In this document: one piece after another, positions 1-8,127 of the stretch
Numbering within the stretch: the first letter of the stretch is position 1
Layout of the letters: the number at the start of each line of letters is the position of its first letter
Assembly (NCBI GenBank): GCA_028697725.1
Contig: JAQVEG010000003.1
Coordinates: 1-64,000, forward strand
Length of the DNA: 64,000 bases
Direction: 5' to 3'
Origin: Anaerostipes sp.
GTDB lineage: Bacteria > Bacillota > Clostridia > Lachnospirales > Lachnospiraceae
Notes under the pieces: model-generated
Databases searched by the model: none
What the model was told of the DNA's origin: nothing
What the model saw: the letters and a program-made list of their open reading frames with translations, nothing else
Position numbers and translations under genes: made by a program

Positions 1-16
1 TCATTAAGAAAAAAGG

Positions 17-46
17 TTGACAAAGCTATCTGTTTAATGATATTAT
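17..46 (+). promoter_or_regulatory. Promoter of tRNA-Leu
   Basis: A perfect -35 TTGACA (17-22) and a -10 TATTAT (41-46) are separated by 18 bp. They lie 23 bp before the tRNA, as expected for a sigma-A promoter of a stable RNA. Confidence 0.75.
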
Positions 47-68
47 ATCAAAGTTCGATACGAAACAA

Positions 69-152
69 GCCGAAATGTCGGAACTGGCAGACGAGACAGA
101 CTCAAAATCTGTTGTCCTTGCGGGCGTGTGGGTTCGAGTCCCACTTTCGGCA
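69..152 (+). tRNA. tRNA-Leu (anticodon CAA)
   Basis: Class II tRNA of 84 nt without an encoded CCA. The acceptor arms GCCGAAA and TTTCGGC pair fully, followed by discriminator A. The anticodon stem ACAGA/TCTGT holds loop CTCAAAA, giving anticodon CAA, which reads UUG leucine codons. The long variable arm (TTGTCCTTGCGGGCG region) is typical of tRNA-Leu, and the T arm carries GGTTCGAGTCCC. It has its own promoter upstream and a terminator downstream, so it is a single-gene transcription unit. Confidence 0.95.
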
Positions 153-168
153 CTAAAAAAATCATTTA

Positions 169-205
169 AAAAGCAAGGGTTTAGCACTTTTAAACCCTTG
201 CTTTT
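169..205 (+). terminator. Bidirectional terminator between tRNA-Leu and mgtE
   Basis: A 15-bp inverted repeat, AAAAGCAAGGGTTTA and TAAACCCTTGCTTTT, with a 7-nt loop. The A/T tracts on both sides let it end both the plus-strand tRNA and the minus-strand mgtE transcript. Confidence 0.85.
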
Positions 206-217
206 ACTCTATTTTAA

Positions 218-1630
218 TTAGCCCAAATGTAAGAAATTAATCAAGAAAATCCATGTCAAGCCATAATATGTTATTACTGCTACCAAGTCATTAATTGTAG
301 TAATCAACGGACCAGAAGCCACTGCGGGATCTATATTGATTTTCTTAAAAAACATTGGAATTGTAGTTCCTGTAAAACTGGAAATCAACATGGCTAACAT
401 AAGTGCCACTGCAATACAGATAGATATTTCAAAGGACATTAATAGTGACTGTCCCTTGAAGAAATGAATATACAATCCAATAAATATAAATGATAAACTT
501 CCTAACAACATTCCATTGGAAAATCCTACTTTCATCTCTTTAAAAACTAAATGAATTTTCTCTCCTGGAGTCAAATCCTCATCCATTAACACTCTAATGG
601 TCACAGCTAGTGACTGGGTTCCTACATTTCCTGCCATATCAAGAATCATAGACTGGAAACAGATAACTAAGGTAAGCTTTGCAACTACTGTCTCAAACAT
701 TCCAACAACAGAGGATACGATAAACCCTAAAAATAGTAATAATACTAACCATGGAACTCTCTTTTTCATACTCTCAAGCAATGTTTCCTGCAAATCTTCT
801 TCCGCCGTTAAACCAGCTAATTTTGCATAATCTTCTCCCATCTCACGATCTACCACTTCAACTAAATCTTGAGCAGTAATAACCCCAAGAAGCTTCTTGT
901 GTGGATTCAAGACTGGAATAGAATCCTCAGAATAATCTTTAATAGATTCAATACAATCGTCTATCTGTTCTTTTGCATATACATATGGATAAGATGTTGT
1001 TACAAGGGAATCCAAATCATCATGCTCTCTGGCACGAATCAAATCCGTCAAATCCATGGCTCCACAAAATCTTTTCCATCGATCCACCACATAAATAGTT
1101 GAAATGTTATCGTGGTCTGCTGCTTCTTTAATTAATGCTTTCATGGCTTGCCTTACAGTACACGTATTTAATATTGCAATAAAGTTAGTAGTCATAACAC
1201 TACCAATCTCATCTTCTGCATAAGAATGAAGAAGTTCAATGTCTTTTTTTGTCTCTGTATCTAATAAATCAAATAAATGTTCTGCCTTTCCTGGCTCTAA
1301 TTCATCAAAAACATCTACAATTTCATCAGAATCCATATATTTTAAAATATCTACAGCTTTTTTATCTTCTAATTCTTCTATATATAATCCTACATCTTCT
1401 AAATAGGTAAAAAGTTCTGCTATTGTCTCGTCATCTAGAATTGTATATAATCTTTGTCTCTCTTCTCTTGTTAACTGTTCTAACCCTTCCGCCAAATCAT
1501 TTTCATGGTAATCACTAATCTTATCTCTTAATTCTTCATCTGATTTTCCACTTCTAATAATACGAATTAATTCTTGATCATAATCTGGTTTCTTGGGAAT
1601 TTGTTTTGTCTTTAATTCTCTTTCATCCAT
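218..1630 (-). CDS. mgtE: Magnesium transporter MgtE
   Basis: A 470-residue Mg2+ channel of the cytoplasmic membrane. Domain order fits the MgtE family: an N-terminal superhelical domain (about 30-140), a CBS-domain pair (about 143-265) that senses cytosolic Mg2+, and five hydrophobic segments from about 295 to the C-terminus. The pore-helix signature MAGNVGTQSLAV and the late TM segment with DPAVASGPLITTINDL are intact, including the aspartate that lines the ion path in characterised MgtE. The length is close to the usual 450. It is transcribed alone towards the tRNA terminator. The upstream 423 bp was searched by eye for an M-box magnesium riboswitch and none was recognised. Confidence 0.95.
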   Translation of the reverse strand: MDERELKTKQIPKKPDYDQELIRIIRSGKSDEELRDKISDYHENDLAEGLEQLTREERQRLYTILDDETIAELFTYLEDVGLYIEELEDKKAVDILKYMDSDEIVDVFDELEPGKAEHLFDLLDTETKKDIELLHSYAEDEIGSVMTTNFIAILNTCTVRQAMKALIKEAADHDNISTIYVVDRWKRFCGAMDLTDLIRAREHDDLDSLVTTSYPYVYAKEQIDDCIESIKDYSEDSIPVLNPHKKLLGVITAQDLVEVVDREMGEDYAKLAGLTAEEDLQETLLESMKKRVPWLVLLLFLGFIVSSVVGMFETVVAKLTLVICFQSMILDMAGNVGTQSLAVTIRVLMDEDLTPGEKIHLVFKEMKVGFSNGMLLGSLSFIFIGLYIHFFKGQSLLMSFEISICIAVALMLAMLISSFTGTTIPMFFKKINIDPAVASGPLITTINDLVAVITYYGLTWIFLINFLHLG

Positions 1631-1753
1631 TGTAAAACCCTCCTGCTATATCTCCTGTTTTCCGTAATTCGGCATTAAAAAAACGCCTAGTTTATAACCA
1701 GACGGGAACAATAACGTAAAGTTTTCACAATCGACAAACCAATGTCTATACTA

Positions 1754-1882
1754 TCATAAATCTTGCACTAAGAAAGTCGGATGACAAAAGACTTCCAGGA
1801 TCCATATAGATACAGGCTTCAATTCTTCTCTTATGAAATGTTCCAGTCTGTTCTGACTTGGACTTTGACTTCCTCCGTCCAT
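1754..1882 (-). CDS. Possible 42-residue small protein
   Basis: An uninterrupted ATG-to-TGA frame preceded by AAGGTGAG seven bases before the start, a near-ideal ribosome binding site. The product begins MDGGSQSPSQNRLEHF, has no hydrophobic segment and no motif I recognise. A run of GACTT-type direct repeats lies in its first third. The frame could be a chance ORF in the leader of mgtE, since it points the same way and ends about 124 bp before the mgtE start. Support is the ribosome binding site alone, so confidence is low. Confidence 0.3.
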   Translation of the reverse strand: MDGGSQSPSQNRLEHFIREELKPVSIWILEVFCHPTFLVQDL

Positions 1883-1978
1883 TTATCTCACCTTCGCTTT
1901 CTCTTTGGCATAATTTCTAAACTTCTAGGTCATTATAATTACAAATAGTTTCTTTGTCAAATAATTTCCTTTCTCTAC

Positions 1979-2007
1979 TTGAAGTTTCAATGTATCGGTG
2001 GTATAAT
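1979..2007 (+). promoter_or_regulatory. Promoter of the radical SAM repair operon
   Basis: -35 TTGAAG (1979-1984) and perfect -10 TATAAT (2002-2007) with a 17-bp spacer. The predicted start near 2014 lies inside the LexA-like palindrome at 2009-2022. Confidence 0.75.
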
Positions 2008-2008
2008 C

Positions 2009-2022
2009 AGAACATAAGTTCG
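2009..2022 (+). promoter_or_regulatory. LexA/DinR-like operator (SOS box)
   Basis: The sequence AGAACATAAGTTCG contains the palindrome GAAC-N4-GTTC. It matches the Gram-positive SOS box (CGAAC-N4-GTTCG) except for the first base. It sits directly downstream of the -10, where a bound repressor would block the start site. The operon behind it encodes proteins assigned to DNA modification or repair, which fits SOS control. This is inference from a site match; no lexA gene is in the window. Confidence 0.6.
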
Positions 2023-2053
2023 ACTTTATATAATTGATTGAGAAGGTGATGTT

Positions 2054-3526
2054 ATGGAACTACTATCTGGCGGATTATCTCTCCAGAAAAAACTGAATAT
2101 ATTAACAGATGCTGCAAAGTATGATGTAGCCTGTACTTCAAGTGGTTCTAGCCGTCGGGGTAAGAAGGGGCATCTTGGGAATACAGAAAGCTGTGGAATT
2201 TGTCATAGTTTCGCCTCTGACGGGCGTTGTGTTTCATTGCTTAAGATTCTTATGAGCAATGAATGTATTTATGACTGTAAGTATTGTCTCAACCGTTCTA
2301 GCAATGAATGCGTACGTACCACATTTACACCAGATGAAATTTGTACTCTTGTGGTAGAGTTCTATCGAAGGAATTATATCGAAGGGCTTTTCTTAAGTTC
2401 CGGTGTTGTTAAGAATCCTACCTACACCATGGAATTAATGTATCAGGCAATTTTTATGCTTCGGAATAAGTACCATTTCAATGGATATATTCATGTCAAA
2501 GCAATTCCAGGTGCCAGTGAAGAGCTGATTACCAAGCTTGGATATGTGGTAGACCGTATGAGTGTAAATATTGAACTTCCAACGACAGAAGGTTTGAAAA
2601 CTCTGGCACCTCACAAGAATCCCAAGACTCTTGTTGCACCAATCAAACAGATTCAGCAAGGAATCGCTGACCATCGCCTTGCTACAGGTCAGGATATGAA
2701 GATGATACGTCATCGTGGGAATCGTTATTTGAAGAATACTATATTTGATAAGAATCCCTATGCCGTTATTGAACAACAACGTATGATACAGGCATCTAAG
2801 TCAGCTTTGCCAGCATCTTATGACCCTGCGCCTTTTGTACCTGCTGGTCAGAGTACACAGATGATTATTGGTGCCACTCCTGAGAATGATTACCAACTGT
2901 TATCCACCACACAGAAGTTGTATCAGATGTATGATTTAAAGCGTGTATTTTTTTCTGCCTATGTTCCACTCAATGAAGATGCCCTTCTTCCTTCCCTTGG
3001 CACTGCACCTCCTCTTCTCCGGGAACACAGACTTTATCAGGCAGACTGGCTTCTTCGATATTATGGGTTTCAGGCAGATGAACTTCTCAGTGAAGAAAAA
3101 CCTAATTTTAATATTATGCTAGATCCAAAGTGTGATTGGGCGCTTCGTCATTTGGAACATTTTCCAATAGAGATTAATCAAGCTTCTTATGAGACACTTT
3201 TACGTGTTCCTGGGATTGGAACCAAGTCTGCTTTTAGAATTATCAAGGCAAGACGACAAGGAAGTCTTAATTTTGAACACCTAAAGAAGATGGGAATTGT
3301 ACTAAAACGAGCAAAGTATTTTATTACTTGTAGTGGGAAGATGATGTATCGAATTCCAATTGAGGAAGATTTTATTACAAGACAGTTAATCGGAGAAGAT
3401 TCAAAGAAAAGCTGGGAGATTGGACATCCAGACAGTTACAAACAGTTGTCTTTATTTGATGATTTTAATTTTGAATCCTCTGTTACTACAGAGGATTCCC
3501 ATAAGTCCATGCTTGGACAACTATAA
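2054..3526 (+). CDS. Putative DNA modification/repair radical SAM protein
   Basis: A 490-residue radical SAM protein with the cluster motif CxxxCxxC (C71, C75, C78 in ECIYDCKYCLNR) and further conserved cysteines at 27, 47, 50 and 59. The core barrel spans roughly 60-330. A helix-hairpin-helix DNA-binding motif (LLRVPGIGTKSAFRII, about 381-397) follows near the C-terminus. This layout matches the family annotated as putative DNA modification/repair radical SAM protein (TIGR03916), which almost always pairs with a TIGR03915 partner, as here. The reaction is not established. The start follows AGAAGGTGAT. The gene is first in a two-gene plus-strand operon, 29 bp before its partner. Confidence 0.85.
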   Translation: MELLSGGLSLQKKLNILTDAAKYDVACTSSGSSRRGKKGHLGNTESCGICHSFASDGRCVSLLKILMSNECIYDCKYCLNRSSNECVRTTFTPDEICTLVVEFYRRNYIEGLFLSSGVVKNPTYTMELMYQAIFMLRNKYHFNGYIHVKAIPGASEELITKLGYVVDRMSVNIELPTTEGLKTLAPHKNPKTLVAPIKQIQQGIADHRLATGQDMKMIRHRGNRYLKNTIFDKNPYAVIEQQRMIQASKSALPASYDPAPFVPAGQSTQMIIGATPENDYQLLSTTQKLYQMYDLKRVFFSAYVPLNEDALLPSLGTAPPLLREHRLYQADWLLRYYGFQADELLSEEKPNFNIMLDPKCDWALRHLEHFPIEINQASYETLLRVPGIGTKSAFRIIKARRQGSLNFEHLKKMGIVLKRAKYFITCSGKMMYRIPIEEDFITRQLIGEDSKKSWEIGHPDSYKQLSLFDDFNFESSVTTEDSHKSMLGQL

Positions 3527-3555
3527 AAATATAGATTTTAAAAAGGAGACACATT

Positions 3556-4308
3556 ATGACAGTTTTTGTATGTGAAGATACGTTTGATGCTATGATGACA
3601 TGTATCTACGAAGCCTGGAGTTCCAGACTTGGACATTCTAATGTAAAGTTAAAAGCTCAGCCCATTGGGAACTATGAGCTTTTCTGTGAATATCGACATA
3701 TTGAAACAGATGATACAAAGACACAGAGTGTTATCCGCTCCATTCAAAAGAAGATATCTTTCCAAGCTTATCTGATGATTTACCGGGCTGCCATGTCAGA
3801 TGCTCAAGATAAGTTAGATGCCATCTATCGTTTTGTAATTGCTGGATTCCACTACGGAAGCCATGTAACAGACTTTCTTCAAGAACCTGTAGTTATGCGT
3901 ATCTTTGAGTTAAGTCGCAAAGTTTCCAATGAGGCTCACTTTTTTCGTGAGTTTGTTCGCTTTGCCAATATGAATCATAATGTATTAGTCAGCCATATTG
4001 AGCCAAAAAGCAATGTCTTGACTATGATTGCACCTCACTTTTGTGATCGCCTTCCCTCTGAGAACTGGATAATCATTGATGATACAAGAAACCTTGCTAT
4101 AGTACATCCCTCCGACCAAGACTATTATCTTACCAGCTTGTCACCAACGGAGTTAAGAGAGTTATCCAAAGAAACCCAAGATCCATTTATTGATTTATGG
4201 AAAGGCTTCTTTGAACACATTGGAATTAAAGAACGAAAGAACCCAAGATGTCAGAGGAATATGATGCCAATCTGGTATCGAAAACACATGACAGAATTTC
4301 AAAAGTAA
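3556..4308 (+). CDS. Partner DNA metabolism protein (TIGR03915/DUF4130 type)
   Basis: A 250-residue soluble protein with no membrane segment. It matches the TIGR03915 family in arrangement: an N-terminal part opening TVFVCEDTFDAMMTCIYEAW, then a DUF4130-like half with RNPRCQRNMMPIWYRKHMTEF near the end. In other bacteria this domain is linked or fused to a uracil-DNA-glycosylase-like domain, which is absent from this protein. It is read together with the upstream radical SAM gene and has its own AAAGGAGACAC ribosome binding site. A role in recognising or processing modified bases is suggested only by the partnership. It ends 8 bp from the convergent membrane-protein gene with no visible terminator. 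Confidence 0.8.
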   Translation: MTVFVCEDTFDAMMTCIYEAWSSRLGHSNVKLKAQPIGNYELFCEYRHIETDDTKTQSVIRSIQKKISFQAYLMIYRAAMSDAQDKLDAIYRFVIAGFHYGSHVTDFLQEPVVMRIFELSRKVSNEAHFFREFVRFANMNHNVLVSHIEPKSNVLTMIAPHFCDRLPSENWIIIDDTRNLAIVHPSDQDYYLTSLSPTELRELSKETQDPFIDLWKGFFEHIGIKERKNPRCQRNMMPIWYRKHMTEFQK

Positions 4309-4316
4309 ACTATAAT

Positions 4317-4973
4317 TTAATACTTTTCTTTCTTCCAATTTGCTAAAACTCCAATGGCAAAGCAAACTACGCTGATACCTAATAACAGAAGATACTTATC
4401 TTTTAATATCTCCACAGTCGCCTTTTGTTCTCCATAATACAAAAGTTTTGAAGGTTGCTCTCCTCTTAGAAATACAGAACCAAAAGCATAGCCAATTACT
4501 GGTATCATTGTTATAGCAATATTCTGAATCAAAAAAAGCAAGCAATAGGATATGGCTGCAAATACAATACATTCTACTACAATCCGAAGCCATTCCAGCC
4601 ACATACCAGAAAACATCCTACTGTAACATATAAATGGAACTATGGTACTCACGACATAAATACCAAGAAATAAAAGTACCTCTTTTAATTTAATTCTATT
4701 CTTTACATAATAGATTTCATTTCCTTCTCCATCTATATATTTAATAAAGGCAAGAAAAATCCACCATACAGTCAACACAGGAGTAAAATACTGAGAGAAA
4801 TTTGCAATGTTGCTGTATGTTTCATCTTCAAGACCATACTTCTGAAAGGTCATAAACACAACAAATGGAATCAATATGTAGTTAAAGAAAAACGGGACAT
4901 AAAACAATATTCCCTGCTCTCTTCTCTTTCCCTTAAATCGTCTTCTTATACTTCTTCTTGATTTATCATCCAT
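4317..4973 (-). CDS. Small integral membrane protein of the ABC locus
   Basis: A 218-residue protein, last in the 10.4-to-4.3 kb operon. The N-terminus is very basic (KSRRSIRRRFKGKRREQG). About six hydrophobic segments follow: near 24-42, 62-80, 98-118, 124-160 (probably two) and 192-210. It starts inside the 3' end of the ATPase gene, so translation is likely coupled. No family signature was recognised. The position suggests a second permease subunit or an immunity/accessory membrane protein for the adjacent ABC transporter. A larger basic protein would be expected for a nuclease or regulator, and no such motif is present. Confidence 0.7.
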   Translation of the reverse strand: MDDKSRRSIRRRFKGKRREQGILFYVPFFFNYILIPFVVFMTFQKYGLEDETYSNIANFSQYFTPVLTVWWIFLAFIKYIDGEGNEIYYVKNRIKLKEVLLFLGIYVVSTIVPFICYSRMFSGMWLEWLRIVVECIVFAAISYCLLFLIQNIAITMIPVIGYAFGSVFLRGEQPSKLLYYGEQKATVEILKDKYLLLLGISVVCFAIGVLANWKKEKY

Positions 4974-5797
4974 AAATATCCATCCTCTATTGTTGGCTCT
5001 ACTGATTCTAAGTTTAATATTTCATCTGATAATATTCGCACCATAACAGTTCCTTGATTTTGATACTCTTTGATAATTCTATAGTTCCCTTCTAAGACTC
5101 CAATCTCAGATTCTGGTAGCACAAATACCTTTTCTCTTGCCATATTTGACAACTCTTCCATAGAAAAAATTCCCAAAATATTGCCCTGATGCATAACGAT
5201 AATTTTGTCACAGACAGCTTCAATGTCTTCTACGATATGTGTTGATATTATAATAATCTTGTCCTTTGGAAGCTGAGTTACAATATTCTTAAATCGAAGA
5301 CGTTCCTCTGGATCAAGCCCTGCGGTTGGTTCGTCAAATAATAACAATTTGGGTTCATTCAAAAGTGCCTGTGCAATTCCAAGCCTCCGAATCATTCCAC
5401 CTGACAAAGTACCTACCCTGCTATTTGCCTTCTCTTGTAAATTAACAATGGAAAGTATCTGTGGTATCTCCTCTTCTAATTGAGAATCTCCCATTCCTTT
5501 CATATCTCCAAAATATTCAAGAAACTCTGTCACTTTTAGCTCCTTCAACCCTTCAAACTTCTGTGGAAGATATCCAATGGATGATAGATACGTCTTTGAT
5601 TTCTTTATATTTTCTCCATTCCATAGAATTTCACCCTGGCTAACCCCGTACAGGCCTGTCAAACATCGATACAACGTTGTCTTTCCTGCACCATTGGCTC
5701 CTAGAAGTCCATAGACTCCTGCCTCTAACAAGCCAGATACACCTTTTAACACTTTCTTCTTACGGAATTTTTTTGTAACATGTTTCATTTCTAGCAT
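4946..5797 (-). CDS. ABC transporter ATP-binding protein
   Basis: A 283-residue ATPase. It has Walker A GANGAGKTT (about 34-42), Q-loop GYLPQKF, signature LSGGMIRRLGIAQAL, Walker B LLLFDEPTAGLDPEE and the H-loop STHIVEDIE. This is the drug/bacteriocin-type export class (CcmA/BceA-like). About 70 residues follow the nucleotide-binding domain. The start is placed at the methionine following GGAGGAAAATAC; the longer frame begins in that ribosome binding site. It lies 18 bp after the permease and overlaps the small membrane protein gene, so the three should form one complex. The substrate is unknown. Confidence 0.9.
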   Translation of the reverse strand: MLEMKHVTKKFRKKKVLKGVSGLLEAGVYGLLGANGAGKTTLYRCLTGLYGVSQGEILWNGENIKKSKTYLSSIGYLPQKFEGLKELKVTEFLEYFGDMKGMGDSQLEEEIPQILSIVNLQEKANSRVGTLSGGMIRRLGIAQALLNEPKLLLFDEPTAGLDPEERLRFKNIVTQLPKDKIIIISTHIVEDIEAVCDKIIVMHQGNILGIFSMEELSNMAREKVFVLPESEIGVLEGNYRIIKEYQNQGTVMVRILSDEILNLESVEPTIEDGYLWMINQEEV

Positions 5798-5815
5798 ATG
5801 TATTTTCCTCCACAT

Positions 5816-7477
5816 TTAAACTAATTCATAGAGACTATTTGTTAAAATCTGTTTTTGTCCAACATCAATGTTTGATGTCTGATTTACATTTGGTACAACA
5901 AATATTGTCACTCCAGTTTTCTTCTCTTTTTTAAGTCGTTTCTTTAAACTATCCATATCTTCTGAGAATGTTGTAATATCATCACCCATTTCTTTTGTAT
6001 AGTAATATTCGTCACATAAATAATTATAAATAAGACGATTGCCATTTCCAAGATTCTCAACCTTGTAGAACCCACTCATAATTGTAAAGCCGTCACAAGC
6101 ACCTTCATAAATTCCATCTTTCTCTTCTAAGTTAGTATAAATCTTTTTTTTGCATTCAACCTTTACTTTAAATTTCGTATGGGACGAAACAAAACAAGAA
6201 TTCATACGCCCCTGTGCTTGATCATATATCGCTATATATCCTGCTCTTGGATAATAGGCAAAGTTTCCTGGCAGATAACTTCCCTGACTATTGGAATAAT
6301 ATGCCGCACTATAACCTGCATATTCCACATGCAGCTTCTGTACTTTATGTTTTGCTGGATTAGAAATCATCACATAATCCTGTGACTGCTGAAACTTCAA
6401 TTCAACATTATCTTGTGTATAAACATGCTTCACATGATATCCATGATATAAGGTCATCTTATATACTGACAAACTTCGATCCACATCCATAGTGACCTTG
6501 GCACTTAATTGTCTTCCTATCTTTAATTCCATATCATAAGCTGAAATCTTATAATCTGCTGCTTCTATTTTGGCTTTATCTTTTCCTTCCATATAGTAAT
6601 ATTGATCATGAGCCAATGTATTGGCAGGATTGGAATTCATAATTACTTTGGACGCTGGTGCTGCATAACCATAAAAGAATCCAATGGAAATGATTCCAGT
6701 AAGAAGAACCCATCTTATGTGGTATTTTCTTGTAATTAATATTCCCATAAAGAATAAGGAAATCCAGAACAAAATCCTTGAAACTTGATAAAATAAAACA
6801 GATTCTCCAAAAGAAAAATTAGGCATAAAATTTGTTTGCACTAGCGGCATAATATTCAACGCCTCCACCAAAGGATATATGGTTCCCTTTCCATTAGAGG
6901 ATAAACTCTGTATATCTGCGATTTTTTCAGGATATGGTGAAACCATGTATACAATTAGCAGCATAAACCCATAGACTAAAATACGGTTCTTTATCTTCGA
7001 GCAAAAAAATCCAATCACAATTCCAAGTTCTGCAATTAGGAAAATCTCAAGTAACATATTCTTTATAATATGCCATATATACTCTCCATGTGGATCTTGC
7101 ACTCCATAATATTTATAACCCACAATAACTGTAACTGTAATAAGACAAGTTATTACAAATACCCATAATGTCATGACAAGAAATGCACAGATTAAATGTT
7201 TCTTTTTACTACCATGTTTCGTGGTAATTGCCACTTCTCCAATTCCATTGTGCTGAAAACGAACAAAGAATTCATAGGACAAAAACAACACCACTAGAAA
7301 CACATAAAAAGATAATTGAAGTCCTCGAATTAAAGGTGATACTATCCACTGTAGCTCCAGGTTTGTTCCATAATATTTCGTCGCATAGATAACAGCACCT
7401 AGGTATGATAAAACTGTAACCATAAGAAACAATTTATTTTTAATAAATATTTTTAAAGTGTCTTTATATAGTTTCAT
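5816..7477 (-). CDS. ABC-2 type permease with large C-terminal exported domain
   Basis: A 553-residue protein. Its first 275 residues hold about seven hydrophobic segments typical of an ABC-2 permease. After the last segment (about 255-275, containing GIISIGFFYGYA) a hydrophilic domain of about 280 residues follows, with no further membrane span. It is rich in beta-prone stretches and aromatic residues (GYSAAYYSNSQGSYLPGNFA). By topology that domain probably faces outside. Such a long C-terminal domain is unusual for an ABC-2 permease and could bind substrate or the neighbouring secreted proteins. The ribosome binding site is AGAGGATTCA. It is followed directly by the ATPase gene. Confidence 0.8.
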   Translation of the reverse strand: MKLYKDTLKIFIKNKLFLMVTVLSYLGAVIYATKYYGTNLELQWIVSPLIRGLQLSFYVFLVVLFLSYEFFVRFQHNGIGEVAITTKHGSKKKHLICAFLVMTLWVFVITCLITVTVIVGYKYYGVQDPHGEYIWHIIKNMLLEIFLIAELGIVIGFFCSKIKNRILVYGFMLLIVYMVSPYPEKIADIQSLSSNGKGTIYPLVEALNIMPLVQTNFMPNFSFGESVLFYQVSRILFWISLFFMGILITRKYHIRWVLLTGIISIGFFYGYAAPASKVIMNSNPANTLAHDQYYYMEGKDKAKIEAADYKISAYDMELKIGRQLSAKVTMDVDRSLSVYKMTLYHGYHVKHVYTQDNVELKFQQSQDYVMISNPAKHKVQKLHVEYAGYSAAYYSNSQGSYLPGNFAYYPRAGYIAIYDQAQGRMNSCFVSSHTKFKVKVECKKKIYTNLEEKDGIYEGACDGFTIMSGFYKVENLGNGNRLIYNYLCDEYYYTKEMGDDITTFSEDMDSLKKRLKKEKKTGVTIFVVPNVNQTSNIDVGQKQILTNSLYELV

Positions 7478-7551
7478 TGAATCCTCTTTTCATTATATTT
7501 TTTTATAACAAGGAACTATAAATAGTTCCTTGTTATCTATGTTGTGTATTA

Positions 7552-7938
7552 CTATTTACGTTTCCAAATACTTCCTGATGCTACGCATCCTCTTGTCCCT
7601 GAGCCATATGGGTTCAGTTGGAGTCTCCATGTGACGTTATATTTCATTGTATACGAATCACTTGTTGGACAGTTAGCTCCTGCTCCTACTTTATGTTTTT
7701 TATCATAGTGGAATCCTGAACTATCCTCATATTCTGCAATAAACCATACTGGCCTTGGATTTGATTTATTTGTATATCCATTAAATCGAGTCTGTTTTGC
7801 TCTGAATTCTCCACTATTTCTCCAATAGTCATTTTTCTTTAAATCTACACTTTTGGCTGCGAAACAAGGCACTGAAGTCATGCTCAGTATCAATGTAGTT
7901 AATATAATAAAAGCTACTTTTCTTGTTAATAATCTCAT
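7552..7938 (-). CDS. Small secreted protein, unknown family
   Basis: A 128-residue protein with a clear signal peptide: basic MRLLTRK, hydrophobic AFIILTTLILSM, and probable cleavage after CFAA. The mature part is about 100 residues, basic and rich in Tyr, Asn, Gly and Ser. It has two cysteines (GANCPTSD and RGCVASG) that could form one disulphide. The start chosen follows AGAAGGGAATTATT; a longer frame to 7986 has no better ribosome binding site and hides the signal peptide. No family was recognised. It resembles secreted bacteriocin-like or effector proteins in size and build, but no known bacteriocin motif was seen. It lies in the BlaI-M56-ABC operon. Confidence 0.75.
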   Translation of the reverse strand: MRLLTRKVAFIILTTLILSMTSVPCFAAKSVDLKKNDYWRNSGEFRAKQTRFNGYTNKSNPRPVWFIAEYEDSSGFHYDKKHKVGAGANCPTSDSYTMKYNVTWRLQLNPYGSGTRGCVASGSIWKRK

Positions 7939-8003
7939 AATAATAATTCCCTTCTTAAATATGTACTGTATATTTTTCTTCAACATGTGTTATTATTAAC
8001 GTA

Positions 8004-8060
8004 TCCATGCTTTACCATCTGCTTTTGCAGATGCCGGTTGCCCACCATGTATTGCATGGA
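8004..8060 (-). repeat. Nested inverted repeats (mRNA hairpins) before the 128-residue secreted protein
   Basis: TCCATGC (8004-8010) pairs with GCATGGA (8054-8060) and encloses a second perfect hairpin, CATCTGC (8016-8022) with GCAGATG (8027-8033) around TTTT. There is no U-run, so it is not a terminator. It covers the end of the possible 28-residue peptide and could stabilise the message or couple translation of the next gene. Confidence 0.6.
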
Positions 8061-8098
8061 TTTTTTATCACCTCCACTTTATCTTCCACTCTTCTCAC
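8012..8098 (-). CDS. Possible 28-residue Cys/Trp-rich peptide
   Basis: A GTG-initiated frame of 28 codons ending in TAA. It follows the strong ribosome binding site GGAGGTGAG, with the GGAGG core 8 bases before the start. The product opens with a charged leader-like stretch (MRRVEDKVEVIKN) and ends PCNTWWATGICKSRW, with two cysteines nine residues apart and three tryptophans. This composition resembles a secreted or modified signalling or antimicrobial peptide. No processing enzyme is nearby, and an overlapping frame from ATG at 8062 is also possible. It fills the only notable gap between two secreted-protein genes. Treat as a candidate. Confidence 0.4.
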   Translation of the reverse strand: MRRVEDKVEVIKNPCNTWWATGICKSRW

Positions 8099-8127
8099 AA
8101 GCCTCACCTCCTCTCCATGAATTTAGT

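Larger units (their letters stand above)
1631..2053. other. Intergenic region between divergent mgtE and the repair operon
   Basis: This 423-bp gap holds the mgtE ribosome binding site (minus), a possible 42-codon ORF on the minus strand (1754-1882), and on the plus strand the promoter and LexA-like box of the radical SAM operon (1979-2022). No terminator, tRNA or recognised riboswitch was seen. Confidence 0.7.

Noticed and set aside
597-1102. Plus-strand ORFs inside mgtE (597-830 and 869-1102)
   Set aside because: They are antisense shadows of a well-conserved gene, with no ribosome binding site.
1631-1930. M-box magnesium riboswitch before mgtE
   Set aside because: The minus strand has GGTGAG but none of the other conserved M-box segments or its stem arrangement.
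7552-7938. Lactococcin-972-type bacteriocin
   Set aside because: Size, signal peptide and adjacent ABC genes are suggestive, but the mature sequence lacks motifs I recognise for that family and the transporter build differs.
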